Shown piece after piece: positions 33,057-42,000 of a DNA stretch of 61,984 nt; positions within the stretch are counted from its first letter, which is position 1, and each line of letters begins with the position of its first letter. The notes below the pieces were generated by a model that ran no database searches, was not told the origin of the DNA, and saw only the letters and a list, made by a program, of their open reading frames with translations. The stretch is taken from positions 1 to 61,984 of the forward strand of contig JAFYNH010000064.1 in assembly GCA_017549815.1 (NCBI GenBank), given 5' to 3'. The stretch comes from Selenomonadaceae bacterium (GTDB lineage: Bacteria; Bacillota; Negativicutes; Selenomonadales; Selenomonadaceae). The translations under genes were made by a program, and so were the position numbers.

Positions 33057-33125
33057 TTTCAAAAAGCGGCTGAGGTTGTTACCAAAGCTTAAAAGCGTGC
33101 GCAAATTGCGCATGATGTTCGTTAC

Positions 33126-33161
33126 TAAAAAAACCGTCGGCGCAATGTCGACGGTTTTTTT
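33126..33161. terminator. Terminator after flagellin gene 1
   Basis: AAAAAACCGTCG and CGACGGTTTTTTT form a long stem around GCGCAATGT. Confidence 0.85.
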
Positions 33162-33176
33162 ACGCCATAACTAAGC

Positions 33177-33205
33177 TTGAAACTTTGAAACTTGTTTGAT
33201 ATACT
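33177..33205 (+). promoter_or_regulatory. SigmaA promoter of flagellin gene 2
   Basis: TTGAAA (33177-33182), 17-bp spacer, TATACT (33200-33205). A CAACGATAA stretch at 33248-33256 resembles a sigma28 -10 but has a poor -35. Confidence 0.65.
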
Positions 33206-33211
33206 TAAAAA

Positions 33212-33333
33212 AATTTTTTCCCGTAACCCTTAAGCATTTCGGAATGTCAACGATAAAATTTTCAAAGAAAGTTCGAGAGGCGAAAAGGAATAAGTCGCCT
33301 AGAAATTTTTCGTAAGTCAAGGAGGAAATTATA
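33212..33333 (+). promoter_or_regulatory. Leader RNA of flagellin gene 2
   Basis: About 120 nt, shorter than leaders 1 and 3. It keeps an ACGATAA-AATTTTCAAAGA block also seen in leader 1 and a hairpin of AGGCGA (33278-33283) with TCGCCT (33295-33300) whose loop contains AAAGGAA. The stem sequence differs from leaders 1 and 3 but the GGA loop and the following ATTTTTC and AGGAGGAAAT are kept. Confidence 0.5.
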
Positions 33334-34635
33334 ATGAGTATGGTAGTCAAACACAATATCGACGCGCTCCGAGTAATCAACCTTTTAGATCAAAATAACA
33401 GTATGCTCCAAAAAAATTTGGGCAAAGTCGCGAGCGGTATGAAAATCAACAGTGCCCAAGATGATTCCGCGCCGTGGGCAATCTCCGAGCGTATGCGCAT
33501 GAGAATCCGCGCTCTCGAACAGGATAACCAAAACATTGAGAACGACTCTGCATTAATGAAAACAGCAGAGGGCGCAGTCGCAAGTACAATCGAACTTTTG
33601 AAGGCTCTCAAAGAGAAAGCCATTAACTCCGCCAATGACTCCAATACTGACGAAGACCGCATCACCATTCAAAAAGAAGTCGACCAATTCATCGACCAAA
33701 TCGACGATAACGCCCTTGTCCAATTCAACGGCAAATATCTAATCGACGGCTCGAAAAACAATGTCGTCTCCTCTTCCAAAACTATCCTTCTCAACCAGAG
33801 TTTGGCAACCGATACGCAAGTGGGTTCTGGTTTAACAGCTCTCAATAACCGTGTTGGCGACGCTCTTGAAATTCAAAGCACCGATAAATATACTGTTTCT
33901 TGGGTTGCTAACGGCGTAACTTCGACGACTAGCGGAACGGTGGGCACAGAGGTCGCTTTACAAAGTCTCCTGTCTTTTGCAGGTACTTTTACGCAACAAA
34001 CAACTGCTGATGCTTCTGCTATCGGTACCGACAAATTTAACATGGAACTTTATACGCCCGACAAATCATCTGGTATTGCGCTCGTAGCCAGTACGGCTGG
34101 TGTAACTCAACAGATTTCTGGTTTCACCATTAGCATTACTGATTCGGACGGCAATGTCAAGAAAGCAGCCAATGCCGCTCTCGACCAATTCAAGCAGTAT
34201 CAACGTGCCGAAAACGAAACTGGCGACAAGGCTTTAACTTTCCATTCGGGAGCAGAAGCTAATGTTGCGATTAAAGTCGGCTTGGGCGATATGCGCGCTG
34301 AGGCTCTCGGTCTTAAAGGTCCTAATAACGAAAGACTCAGCGTTGCGACTAAAGAAAATGCCAATGCCGCAATTAATGTCATAGAAAATTCACTTACCAA
34401 AGCTCTTAATCAACAGATAGACATTGGCTCTGTCTTGTCGCGTCTCGACTATACCAAGTCGAATATTATCACGGCAAGAGACAATGACCAAGAGTCCGAG
34501 TCAGTGATTCGCGATGCAGACATGGCTAAGGAAATGACAAACTATACCAAGAGTAACGTCCTCTTGCAGACCGCGCAGGCTATGCTTGCTCAAGCTAATC
34601 AGAATTCCTCTGCCGTACTCAGCTTGCTTAGATAA
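33334..34635 (+). CDS. Flagellin 2
   Basis: A 433-residue paralogue of flagellin 1, same length and domain layout. The centre is nearly identical at DNA level (107 identical bases at 33745-33851 versus 32166-32272), whereas the terminal domains, normally the most conserved, differ in many codons. The usual DDAAG(L/Y)A segment reads DDSAPWAISERM, and the ending is AVLSLLR. ATG 33334 with AAGGAGGAAAT. It has its own promoter and terminator, so it can be regulated apart from flagellin 1. Confidence 0.95.
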   Translation: MSMVVKHNIDALRVINLLDQNNSMLQKNLGKVASGMKINSAQDDSAPWAISERMRMRIRALEQDNQNIENDSALMKTAEGAVASTIELLKALKEKAINSANDSNTDEDRITIQKEVDQFIDQIDDNALVQFNGKYLIDGSKNNVVSSSKTILLNQSLATDTQVGSGLTALNNRVGDALEIQSTDKYTVSWVANGVTSTTSGTVGTEVALQSLLSFAGTFTQQTTADASAIGTDKFNMELYTPDKSSGIALVASTAGVTQQISGFTISITDSDGNVKKAANAALDQFKQYQRAENETGDKALTFHSGAEANVAIKVGLGDMRAEALGLKGPNNERLSVATKENANAAINVIENSLTKALNQQIDIGSVLSRLDYTKSNIITARDNDQESESVIRDADMAKEMTNYTKSNVLLQTAQAMLAQANQNSSAVLSLLR

Positions 34636-34657
34636 TAATTTCATACAGACTTTTGAT

Positions 34658-34687
34658 AAAAAGCGTCGGCAATCGTCGGCGTTTTTT
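34658..34687 (+). terminator. Terminator after flagellin gene 2
   Basis: AAAAAGCGTCG pairs with CGGCGTTTTTT (two G-T pairs) around GCAATCGT. Confidence 0.65.
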
Positions 34688-34764
34688 GCTACAAAGCTTG
34701 CAACTTTTTTTCAGAAACCACTTGACAAACGAAATTTTTTATGGAAATATGTCAAGCTATCTTG

Positions 34765-34793
34765 TTGACACTTAAAATTTTTCTTGCTACAAT
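34765..34793 (+). promoter_or_regulatory. SigmaA promoter of flagellin gene 3
   Basis: Perfect TTGACA (34765-34770), 17-bp spacer, TACAAT (34788-34793). Confidence 0.75.
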
Positions 34794-34799
34794 GTCAAT

Positions 34800-34999
34800 C
34801 GAAGATTTGTCTAATCGCTTATCAACAGGCTTTTTGAAAAGACAATGAACGGGTTCACGGTTGAGGCACTCGTTACGCGTGCGAAGTGTGGGTTCTGACG
34901 ACGGTCGGAAATCAGCTCAGCTCGTTTGTTTGACGGCGGAAAGGAAACCGTCGTTTCAGGATGAATTTTTTCTATGGAATATCAGGGAGGAAATTAATC
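34800..34999 (+). promoter_or_regulatory. Structured leader RNA of flagellin gene 3
   Basis: About 200 nt. It shares with leader 1 the 18-nt block at 34867-34884, CGACGGTCGG (34899) and the GTTTGTTTG-x-CGGCGGAAAGG stretch. Local stem GACGG (34932-34936) with CCGTC (34948-34952); competing distal stem CGACGGT (34899-34905) with ACCGTCG (34947-34953). GGA motifs recur at 34959 and 34975 before GGGAGGAAAT. Confidence 0.55.
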
Positions 35000-35959
35000 A
35001 TGGCTACTACGTTAATTAATACGAATATGTCTGCGGTACGCTCGCACAACATGTTGGAGAAAAACAACGCCAGCATGGATAAGGCGATGAATCGCGTCAA
35101 CACCACGTTGAAAATCAACAGCGTTCAGGATGCTCCTTCCAAGTGGGCTGTCTCCGAGAGAATGCGCGAACGTATCAATGCCCTCAACCAAGCCGATCAA
35201 AACGTTCAAAACGATACCAACATGATGAAGACTGCCGAAAAAGGTATCAATGACACTGTTACCATGCTTCGTACAATTCGCGCCAGTGTTCTCCAAGCTT
35301 TCGATGCTTCTACCAACGACAAAGATCGTTATGCCATCGCGAAAGAAATTAAATCTCTCTTCGATCAGATCGATGAGACCGCCTATAATACTCGTTACAA
35401 TGGCAAAGTTCTCATCGCTGATCTCGAAAAGACAACGAATCCGACAGGACTTGACTACGGTGAAGCACATTCAGATGGTACAGCGGTTAAGCTTACTTTC
35501 CAGATAGGTGCCGACGCTCGCTCGAAGATAGACGTTGATATGCAGAACATGACTTTAAAGGGTCTGGGGCTTGCTGCTTATACTGCCGATCTTGCTAAGG
35601 CTACGGCGGGAATTCCGACGAATTCAACGAGTGTTATATTGTTGCGGAAAGCAGATGCTGCAGGCAGTGAGAGTGGTGCTTCTGGCTCCGCTTTCTTGAC
35701 AGCTTTGGATGCGGCACTCGATAAAGCATTGGACGCTGCTACCGATGTCGGTGCTTTGGAGAAACGTCTTGGCTATACTGCCGACAATGTCGCCACCCAG
35801 ATCGAGAATTTGGAAGCGTCCGACTCAGCTATTCGTGATGCTGACATGGCTAAGGAAATTTCCAACTACATGAAGTGGAGCGTTGCATCGCAGGCGTCTC
35901 AATACATGCTTGCGCAGTCCAATCAGAATGCATTCCAGGTGCTCAGCTTACTCCAATAA
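35000..35959 (+). CDS. Flagellin 3 (short, divergent)
   Basis: About 319 residues with a small central domain. N-terminus TLINTNMSAVRSHNMLEKNN and C-terminus IRDADMAKEISNYMKWSVAS, YMLAQSNQNAFQVLSLLQ are flagellin D0/D1. The conserved ASG-(L/M)-x-I segment is changed (NTTLKINSVQDAPSKWAV). ATG 35000 with GGGAGGAAAT; the longer frame from 34961 runs through the leader. Likely a minor filament or hook-proximal flagellin, judged by divergence only. Confidence 0.92.
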   Translation: MATTLINTNMSAVRSHNMLEKNNASMDKAMNRVNTTLKINSVQDAPSKWAVSERMRERINALNQADQNVQNDTNMMKTAEKGINDTVTMLRTIRASVLQAFDASTNDKDRYAIAKEIKSLFDQIDETAYNTRYNGKVLIADLEKTTNPTGLDYGEAHSDGTAVKLTFQIGADARSKIDVDMQNMTLKGLGLAAYTADLAKATAGIPTNSTSVILLRKADAAGSESGASGSAFLTALDAALDKALDAATDVGALEKRLGYTADNVATQIENLEASDSAIRDADMAKEISNYMKWSVASQASQYMLAQSNQNAFQVLSLLQ

Positions 35960-36054
35960 CTAATGCCGCAAATTTTGCTAAAGCGGGAGATGCGGCTGAC
36001 AGTTCGGAGATGTCGATTAAAACTTAGAACTACCAAACGCATACGATACATAAG

Positions 36055-36089
36055 AAAAGCTCCCCTGCAATTGGCGGGGGAGTTTTTCA
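36055..36089 (+). terminator. Terminator after flagellin gene 3
   Basis: CTCCCC and GGGGGAG arms around TGCAATTGGC, followed by TTTTT. Confidence 0.8.
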
Positions 36090-36187
36090 TTTCTTGCTTG
36101 CCCCCAAGAAACGAATCAAAGAAAGTTTTTTGTGGCGGCGGCGCGTTCCTTCGATTCGGTTCATTTTTAACTTTTGTTTGTTGGAAA

Positions 36188-36300
36188 ACTTTTTCTTTGC
36201 CACGCCCAAAGAAAAAGTAACAAAAAGAAAGGGCGTATGACCGGCAAAGAAACATCCATGTTTCTATTGCCGGCGGCGCACGTCCATGTGCGCCGGGTTT
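36188..36300. repeat. Triple-hairpin dispersed element, copy 1
   Basis: Three consecutive hairpins: ACTTTTTCTTTG/CAAAGAAAAAGT (12-bp perfect), CCGGCAAAGAAACAT with ATGTTTCTATTGCCGG, and CGGCGCAC/GTGCGCCG. The same order, in reverse orientation, occurs at 44653-44766 with few differences. No coding potential. A MITE- or REP-like element is likely. The 36090-36187 stretch before it holds further G/C-rich partial inverted repeats and no gene. Confidence 0.8.
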
Positions 36301-36337
36301 TCGCCATAATTTCGCCATAAATAAGGGGGAATGTAAT

Positions 36338-37615
36338 ATGCAATTCATTGATAGAAGTAAAATCAACGTGCGAGCTGGAGACGGCGGCAACGGCAAATCG
36401 TCCTTTCGACGTGAAAAATTTGTTCCGAAAGGCGGACCCGACGGCGGCGACGGCGGCAAAGGTGGCGACGTTGTTCTTGAAGTCGACGCCAATATCAACA
36501 CGCTTTTAAATTTCAGATTCAATCGCAAGTACACTGCCGAGAATGGCGACGCGGGCGATAGAAAAAAACAATACGGGCGCGGCGCAGAAGATTGCGTTAT
36601 CAAAGTTCCACAGGGCACGCTTGTTAAAGACGCAGTTACTGGCGAAGTTTTAGCAGACTTAACCGAACTCGGACAGCGGGCAATTGTCGCTAAGGGCGGG
36701 CGCGGCGGCAGAGGTAACGCCAAATTTAAATCGGCGTCAAGACGTGCTCCGACTTTTGCAGAATTCGGCGAACCCGGCGAAAGTCGCGAACTTTTATTGG
36801 AGCTTAAACTTTTGGCGGACGTCGGACTTGTCGGCTATCCCAGCGTCGGCAAATCTAGCTTAATAGCCGCCGTCAGTTCTGCGCGTCCTGAAATTGCCGA
36901 TTATCATTTCACTACGCTTGTACCTGTTTTAGGTGTTGTCAGTCTCGGTTATGAAAAATCTTTTGTCATGGCAGATATTCCCGGGCTTATCGAAGGTGCG
37001 GCGGACGGCGTCGGTCTTGGTCATGATTTTTTACGGCATATTGAACGCACAAAATTAATTTTGCATATCGTGGACGCGGCGGCTGTTGACGGTAGAAATC
37101 CTGTTGACGACTTCAAAAAAATTAACGTCGAGCTTAAAAAGTACAGCGATAAACTTTCCAAGCGTCCGCAAATTTTGATTGCAAATAAAATCGACCTCCC
37201 GCAAGCAAAAGAAAATCTTCCTGCCCTTGAAGAACTTGCCGAGCAGGAAGGTATTAAATTTTTTGCAATATCTGCCGCCGCTCATGAAAATCTTGACGCG
37301 CTTATAAATTATGTCGGCAAGAGGCTTGAGGAAATCGTTCCCGAAGTCGAGCCAGTTGCCGAAGTTAAAATTTTCGACGTTGACAAGGAAGACGACCCTG
37401 TCATCATTGAGCGCAACGACGCGGCTGACTTCATCGTTCGCAATAAAAATCTTGAGAAAATCGTTGCCATGACTAACTTTGATAACGAAGAAGGCTTGCG
37501 GCGTTTTCAATTTATTTGGCGTATGAAAAATCTTGATGCTCTGTTAAAAGCTCGCGGAATAAAGGAGGGCATGACCGTCCATATCGGCGACCTTGAATTT
37601 GAGTGGCGCGAGTGA
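36338..37615 (+). CDS. obg: Obg family GTPase
   Basis: A 425-residue ribosome-associated GTPase (ObgE/CgtA). The Gly-rich Obg fold (about 1-158) shows GDGGNGKSSFRREKFVPKGG and GGRGGRGNAKF. The G domain has G1 GYPSVGKSSLI near 166, G2 DYHFTTLVP, G3 DIPGLIEGA, G4 NKIDLP and G5-like SAAAHENL. The C-terminal OCT domain (about 355-425) is present as in Gram-positive Obg. ATG 36338 with AAGGGGGAATG. Needed for 50S assembly and stress control. Stands alone between the hairpin element and a convergent operon. Confidence 0.95.
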   Translation: MQFIDRSKINVRAGDGGNGKSSFRREKFVPKGGPDGGDGGKGGDVVLEVDANINTLLNFRFNRKYTAENGDAGDRKKQYGRGAEDCVIKVPQGTLVKDAVTGEVLADLTELGQRAIVAKGGRGGRGNAKFKSASRRAPTFAEFGEPGESRELLLELKLLADVGLVGYPSVGKSSLIAAVSSARPEIADYHFTTLVPVLGVVSLGYEKSFVMADIPGLIEGAADGVGLGHDFLRHIERTKLILHIVDAAAVDGRNPVDDFKKINVELKKYSDKLSKRPQILIANKIDLPQAKENLPALEELAEQEGIKFFAISAAAHENLDALINYVGKRLEEIVPEVEPVAEVKIFDVDKEDDPVIIERNDAADFIVRNKNLEKIVAMTNFDNEEGLRRFQFIWRMKNLDALLKARGIKEGMTVHIGDLEFEWRE

Positions 37616-37618
37616 ACT

Positions 37619-37909
37619 TTATTTGAAGAAAGCCGAATAAAAAATCGCAAATACTATTACTGTGATAACAATCATGTTTATCTTATCTTGGATTGTAAAT
37701 TTTGTTTTTTTATCGTGCGGTTCGTCGATTTTATCGTTGAGTCTTTCTATTTTCTCTTTGAGCCGTTCAATTTTCTTTTCCATTCGGTAGAGTTCTTGCT
37801 CCATGCTATCCATACGACTTTGCAAATTTTGAAATTGAAATTGAGTTACTTCACCGCGAATGGTGCGCCTGTGAACATTATTCCTGCCGTTTATCGGTGC
37901 TTTTGCCAT
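37619..37909 (-). CDS. Small coiled-coil membrane protein
   Basis: A 96-residue protein of unrecognised family. Residues about 25-70 form a heptad coiled coil (LQSRMDSMEQELYRMEKKIE, then RLKEKIERLNDKI), and the end is one membrane helix (INMIVITVIVFAIFYSAFF) followed by Lys. The polarity suggests a tail-anchored protein with a cytoplasmic coil. The ATG at 37909 is chosen because AAAGGAGTG lies upstream; a longer frame would overlap trmK. Last gene of the aroF-trmK operon, 1 nt after trmK. Confidence 0.65.
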   Translation of the reverse strand: MAKAPINGRNNVHRRTIRGEVTQFQFQNLQSRMDSMEQELYRMEKKIERLKEKIERLNDKIDEPHDKKTKFTIQDKINMIVITVIVFAIFYSAFFK

Positions 37910-37910
37910 T

Positions 37911-38582
37911 CTAAACACTCCTTTTAAATTCATTGCGGAAGGATTGTCGAAGAGCGTCAATTTCGGCTTGCAATGCCAAAAATTTCTCGGACGAGCGAAC
38001 GGCAGAACTTTTATTCATTTCGGAAATAACTTTTTCTAATTTCGCGAGACGCTGAACTGAAAATTTTTCTTTGAGCGGCGAAGTTTCACGCTTAAAAACT
38101 TTTGGAACGGGATTTTTTTCCGCGCTAATAATTTCGTAGATAATGTCAGACGCTTCGGCGAGGTCTTCGTCAGCGATTATCCAATTATTTTCCGCAAGCC
38201 ATACGCGGATTTTTTTTATGCCGTTCATAGGTTGCAAGATGAGTTGCCGCGCAGATTTAACGACTTCGGGCGAATCGTCTAGGATTTTAGTTATAAGCGA
38301 ACCGCCCATGCCTGCAATACAAATCGTGTCGACTTCGCCCGCCGATAAAATTTGCAAGCCGTCGCCGAGCCTAACTTCAATTTTATCGCCAAAGCCCGAA
38401 GTCAAAATATTTTCGTTCAATGCCTCGAACGGGTGAATATTTTTTTCCGTTGCAATAACTTTTTTAGCCAAACCGTTCTTGACAAGTTCAATCGAAAGAT
38501 AGCCATGATCTGCGCCAACGTCGGCGACTATACCGCCTGCGCGGACAAAATTCATTACGGCTTTTATCCTAGAATCAATCAT
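37911..38582 (-). CDS. trmK: tRNA (adenine(22)-N1)-methyltransferase
   Basis: A 223-residue SAM methyltransferase of the TrmK/YqfN family, which makes m1A22 in tRNA. SAM motif GGIVADVGADHGYLSIELV near residue 16; catalytic-region motif ICIAGMGGSLITKIL; then QLILQPMNG and a helical C-terminal coiled coil. Overlaps the preceding kinase gene by ATGA, so it is translationally coupled. Confidence 0.9.
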   Translation of the reverse strand: MIDSRIKAVMNFVRAGGIVADVGADHGYLSIELVKNGLAKKVIATEKNIHPFEALNENILTSGFGDKIEVRLGDGLQILSAGEVDTICIAGMGGSLITKILDDSPEVVKSARQLILQPMNGIKKIRVWLAENNWIIADEDLAEASDIIYEIISAEKNPVPKVFKRETSPLKEKFSVQRLAKLEKVISEMNKSSAVRSSEKFLALQAEIDALRQSFRNEFKRSV

Positions 38583-39406
38583 AATTCGGTTAAGAACTCC
38601 TCAAAGGGCAAGCCCCAATTCCACGCGAGATTTAATTTCTCGGCATGAGCGATACATTTGGCAACGAAGTCCGCCGCCTTTTTAGTCGAGTCAAGCAAAG
38701 TTTCGCCGTTAAGCCAAGACGCCGCCGCTACTGCAAAAAATGCGTCGCCTGTACCCGACCTGTCGCCGCCCAATCTGCGCGAAGTCACAATGTTAATCTT
38801 GCCCTTATCAAAAATGAAATTGGCAATGTTTGAGCCGTCGTCAAGGTCAAGCGTCACGCCCGTTATAATCACACGTCCGCCGCGAGTTTTAGCCGCAATA
38901 TTCGCCGCCAAAGTCGCAAGCTCCGAATCACTCACTACGCCGCCTTCTGGATAAGGTGCGCCCAAAAGTTCGCAAGCCTCCGTTAAATTCGGCGTAACCA
39001 AATCCGCAAATTCCAACAGCTCGCGCATTCGACGGCACATTTCCTTTGTATAAGACGCATAAATTTTCCCGTGATCTCCCATGACGGGGTCGATAATCAC
39101 GACAGCGGGGAAATTTTTTATGAAACGGCGAACAATTTCAATCTGTGCGGCGGAACCGAGAAATCCGGTTGCAACGGCGTCAAACGTCAAATTATTTTTC
39201 TGCCAACTGTCGATATAAATTTCCATGCGGTCGGTAAAGTCGTCCATAAAATAATCTTTAAAGCCCGTGTGAACCGATAACAGCGCGGTCGGCAACGGGC
39301 AGACTTGAATTTTCAGCGCGGAGATTATCGGCAATTCGACAGTCACCGAGCATCGCCCGAAGCCCGTAACGTCATTTATCAAGGCTAATCGTTTCTGTCT
39401 AAGCAT
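38579..39406 (-). CDS. Pyridoxal/pyridoxamine kinase, PdxY-like
   Basis: About 275 residues of the ribokinase superfamily, COG2240 type. Early motif [20 protein letters not shown], then [32 protein letters not shown] and the catalytic GTGDAF ([15 protein letters not shown]). It would phosphorylate pyridoxal, pyridoxine or pyridoxamine in B6 salvage. The ATG at 39406 is chosen; it overlaps the queF stop by 8 nt. A longer start at 39442 would overlap queF more deeply and adds residues unlike the family. Confidence 0.82.
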   Translation of the reverse strand: MLRQKRLALINDVTGFGRCSVTVELPIISALKIQVCPLPTALLSVHTGFKDYFMDDFTDRMEIYIDSWQKNNLTFDAVATGFLGSAAQIEIVRRFIKNFPAVVIIDPVMGDHGKIYASYTKEMCRRMRELLEFADLVTPNLTEACELLGAPYPEGGVVSDSELATLAANIAAKTRGGRVIITGVTLDLDDGSNIANFIFDKGKINIVTSRRLGGDRSGTGDAFFAVAAASWLNGETLLDSTKKAADFVAKCIAHAEKLNLAWNWGLPFEEFLTEL

Positions 39407-39839
39407 TTCTATCAACCAGAATTTTCTTGGCAATTTTTTCAAACTCGCCGCGACCGTAATTCACAAACGGCACAATCGAAATCCCGCCGCGAACTTTGAA
39501 TAAGCCTTCAACTTCAAGATAGCGCGGCTCCAAAAGTTTAATCAAATCGTCGGCTATCGTGTTGATAACGTCTTCATGAAATGTGCCGTGATTCCTAAAG
39601 CTTGTCATATAAAGTTTCAAACTTTTACTTTCAACAAGCTTTTTATCGGGAATGTAGCGAATTTTAATCGCGGCGTAATCGGGCTGGTGAGTTATAGGAC
39701 AAAGACAAGTGAATTCTTCGGTCGTCAGCGTCACGAAATAATTTCTGCCGCTGTTCTTATTCGGTATCGCCTCCAAAAATTCGGGCGAGTAATCGTATTT
39801 GTATTCGGTGGTTTTTCCGAGATTTTTAAGTTCGTTCAT
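39399..39839 (-). CDS. queF: NADPH-dependent preQ0 reductase
   Basis: A 146-residue type I (YkvM-like) QueF that reduces preQ0 to preQ1 in queuosine synthesis. The catalytic cysteine is in [14 protein letters not shown] near residue 48, with the paired aspartate in [22 protein letters not shown] and FHEDVI form the substrate and NADPH contacts. Length is normal. No queCDE genes are nearby. Followed closely by the pdxY-like gene. Confidence 0.93.
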   Translation of the reverse strand: MNELKNLGKTTEYKYDYSPEFLEAIPNKNSGRNYFVTLTTEEFTCLCPITHQPDYAAIKIRYIPDKKLVESKSLKLYMTSFRNHGTFHEDVINTIADDLIKLLEPRYLEVEGLFKVRGGISIVPFVNYGRGEFEKIAKKILVDRNA

Positions 39840-39851
39840 AAAGTCTCCTTT

Positions 39852-40982
39852 TTATGCGGCGCGTCTGCCGTCAACAATCTGCGCATCGGAAATTCTCTGC
39901 AAAACGTCCGAGAGTTTATAAATCGCGTCCGCGTCAACCGTTTGCAGTCCGCGCAATTTCAACGGAACTTTCATAGGCGGATTGTTGAGGGTAAGCATTT
40001 CGCGATTGATAATCTGCGCGGTAGAAGGATAAACGAGACTCAAGCGGGCATATTCGTTGCCGTCGGAACCGCGAAATTTTTTGATAACTATTTTAGAGGC
40101 AATCGGAACGCGCCATTCAATCGTGCCGGGCAAAACGTATTCTTCAACGCCGAGAGCCGTCAAAACGTTGGACAAATTGCTGTCGTGCCCGCAAATGAAA
40201 CTGAATTTGCGCCCGGGCGTGTTGAGTTCGTCGGAAATGACGGCGAGCATCGGGCTTGCGAAAGCTTTTGAGCTGAGCGGGCGGTCGAAGCTGGAGTTAA
40301 TCATCACAGAAGCGACTTTCGCCACATTGCGCATTTCGTCATCGCTGTAAGAAACTTTGCCGTCGTAATAATCCATAAGTATGGCGTCGGCGGCAAGAGT
40401 TATTTGTTTTGCGGAGCCCTCAGCCTTCCATTCGACGACTTTGCCAATTTCTATCGAATAATCGGCGGGATTGAATTTTTCGCCGCTGAGACGTTCGACG
40501 GTTGAAATTTCTTTGCCCATACTATCGATTAATTTTTTCGCATTCATTTCGGCGGAAAGTTTTTTCGTAAGCGCGGGATCCGTCGGCGGCAGGAAGATTC
40601 TATCCTTTTGTCCCAAAGCGCGATGATATTCAATGGGAGTGTTCGCTATCGGGAATGCTCCTGCCGAAAAATATTTTGCTGTGGCGATTGTCCGTTGATA
40701 AGAATTGGCGTAGAAACGAACTTCGCCGACGGAAGGTTGAGCGTTTTTCGGGAAGAGACCCTGCTCCACAAGTCGAACCGCGAAATATTGCCCCATAAGC
40801 GTTTCCATTTCTCCTCCGCGCAGTGTCAAAAGTCCTCCGTCATCGCCCGCCTTGAGCGAATTACGCAGGTTATGACGACTGATAACAACGACTTGTTCCA
40901 GTTGATAATCCATTGCGTGCGCGGCAGAAAAAAATGTTACCGCGACAATAAAAACTACAAACAACGAGAAAAATTTTTTCAT
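39852..40982 (-). CDS. Exported histidine acid phosphatase
   Basis: A 376-residue branch-2 histidine phosphatase with a signal peptide (FFSLFVVFIVAVTFFSAAHA). The phospho-histidine motif reads SRHNLRNSL (RHxxR kept, final P absent) and the acid/base motif is GHDSNL. Mid-protein YANSYQRTIATAKYF fits the family's 'R-T-x-x-T' segment. Relatives include glucose-1-phosphatase and AppA phytases; the substrate cannot be fixed. It lies within an operon of tRNA-modification genes, 13 bp after tsaD, an unexpected place for an exported enzyme. Confidence 0.82.
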   Translation of the reverse strand: MKKFFSLFVVFIVAVTFFSAAHAMDYQLEQVVVISRHNLRNSLKAGDDGGLLTLRGGEMETLMGQYFAVRLVEQGLFPKNAQPSVGEVRFYANSYQRTIATAKYFSAGAFPIANTPIEYHRALGQKDRIFLPPTDPALTKKLSAEMNAKKLIDSMGKEISTVERLSGEKFNPADYSIEIGKVVEWKAEGSAKQITLAADAILMDYYDGKVSYSDDEMRNVAKVASVMINSSFDRPLSSKAFASPMLAVISDELNTPGRKFSFICGHDSNLSNVLTALGVEEYVLPGTIEWRVPIASKIVIKKFRGSDGNEYARLSLVYPSTAQIINREMLTLNNPPMKVPLKLRGLQTVDADAIYKLSDVLQRISDAQIVDGRRAA

Positions 40983-40995
40983 TTATAATTCCTCC

Positions 40996-42000
40996 TTAAA
41001 GTCCGAGATTCGGGACGGCGTTAAGCGTCGAATCTGCAAAAGTTTTTTCGAGCGATTGATAATAGCCGCGACAAGCTATCATTGCGGCGTTATCGGTGCA
41101 TAGGATTTTCGACGGGTAGAAAAATTTAAATCCGCGCAGATTGCAAGCCTCGCGTAGAGTTTTTTCAAGTGACGAATTAGCCGCCACTCCGCCCGCCAAG
41201 ACAATTTTATCAAGCTTGAATTCTTCAGCCGCCGCCAAAGTTTTTTCCGCTAAAGTATCGACGACGGTTTTTTGGAAACTTGCCGCTACGTCCGCATTGT
41301 TAATCGGTTCGTCTTTCATCTGCGCGGTATTGAGATAATTTAAAACCGCCGACTTCAAGCCGCTGAAACTGAAATCGTAGCCCGTAACTTTTGGGTGCGG
41401 AAAGTCTATTGCGTCTGCATTTCCCGACTTTGCAAGCTTGTCAATTTCCGGACCGCCGGGATAAGGCAAGCCCATTACACGCGCAATTTTATCGAAGGCT
41501 TCGCCCGCCGCGTCGTCTCGACTTTGCCCCAAAAGTTCAAAGCTGTTGTAATCCGTCATTTTTATTAGCGCGGTATGTCCGCCCGAAACTACCAACGATA
41601 AAAACGGCGGCTCCAATTCAGGTGCGCTTAAAAAGTTTGCAAAGATATGCCCTTCCAGATGATTGACGGCGATTAGCGGAATTTTTAATGCATACGCCAA
41701 AGATTTTGCCGCCGATAATCCGACCAATAACGCGCCCGCCAAGCCCGGTCCGAAGGTTACGGCGATTTGATTTATTTCGCGCAGTTCGACGCCCGCTTTA
41801 TTTATTGCCTCGTCGATAACTGGCATTATGTTTACAATGTGTTTTCGAGATGCTATTTCCGGCACGACGCCGCCGAATTTCTGATGCAACGGAATTTGCG
41901 TCGAAATGACATTTGATAAAAGCTCGCGTCCGCCGCGTAAGACTGCCGCCGCCGTTTCGTCGCAACTCGTTTCTATTCCCAGCGTTAAAATTTTATCCAT
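40996..42000 (-). CDS. tsaD: tRNA N6-adenosine threonylcarbamoyltransferase
   Basis: A 334-residue TsaD/Gcp, which transfers threonylcarbamoyl to A37 of ANN-decoding tRNAs with TsaB and Tsa[16 protein letters not shown] at the start, [11 protein letters not shown], iron ligands in [38 protein letters not shown], and the late TDNAAMIA aspartate are all intact. The ATG at 42000 overlaps the trmB stop by 8 nt; a TTG at 42006 is less likely. tsaB and tsaE are not in the window. Confidence 0.96.
   Translation of the reverse strand: MDKILTLGIETSCDETAAAVLRGGRELLSNVISTQIPLHQKFGGVVPEIASRKHIVNIMPVIDEAINKAGVELREINQIAVTFGPGLAGALLVGLSAAKSLAYALKIPLIAVNHLEGHIFANFLSAPELEPPFLSLVVSGGHTALIKMTDYNSFELLGQSRDDAAGEAFDKIARVMGLPYPGGPEIDKLAKSGNADAIDFPHPKVTGYDFSFSGLKSAVLNYLNTAQMKDEPINNADVAASFQKTVVDTLAEKTLAAAEEFKLDKIVLAGGVAANSSLEKTLREACNLRGFKFFYPSKILCTDNAAMIACRGYYQSLEKTFADSTLNAVPNLGL

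Noticed and set aside
31728-33113. Minus-strand frames of 170 and 244 codons
   Set aside because: They mirror flagellin gene 1; no start signal or known domain.
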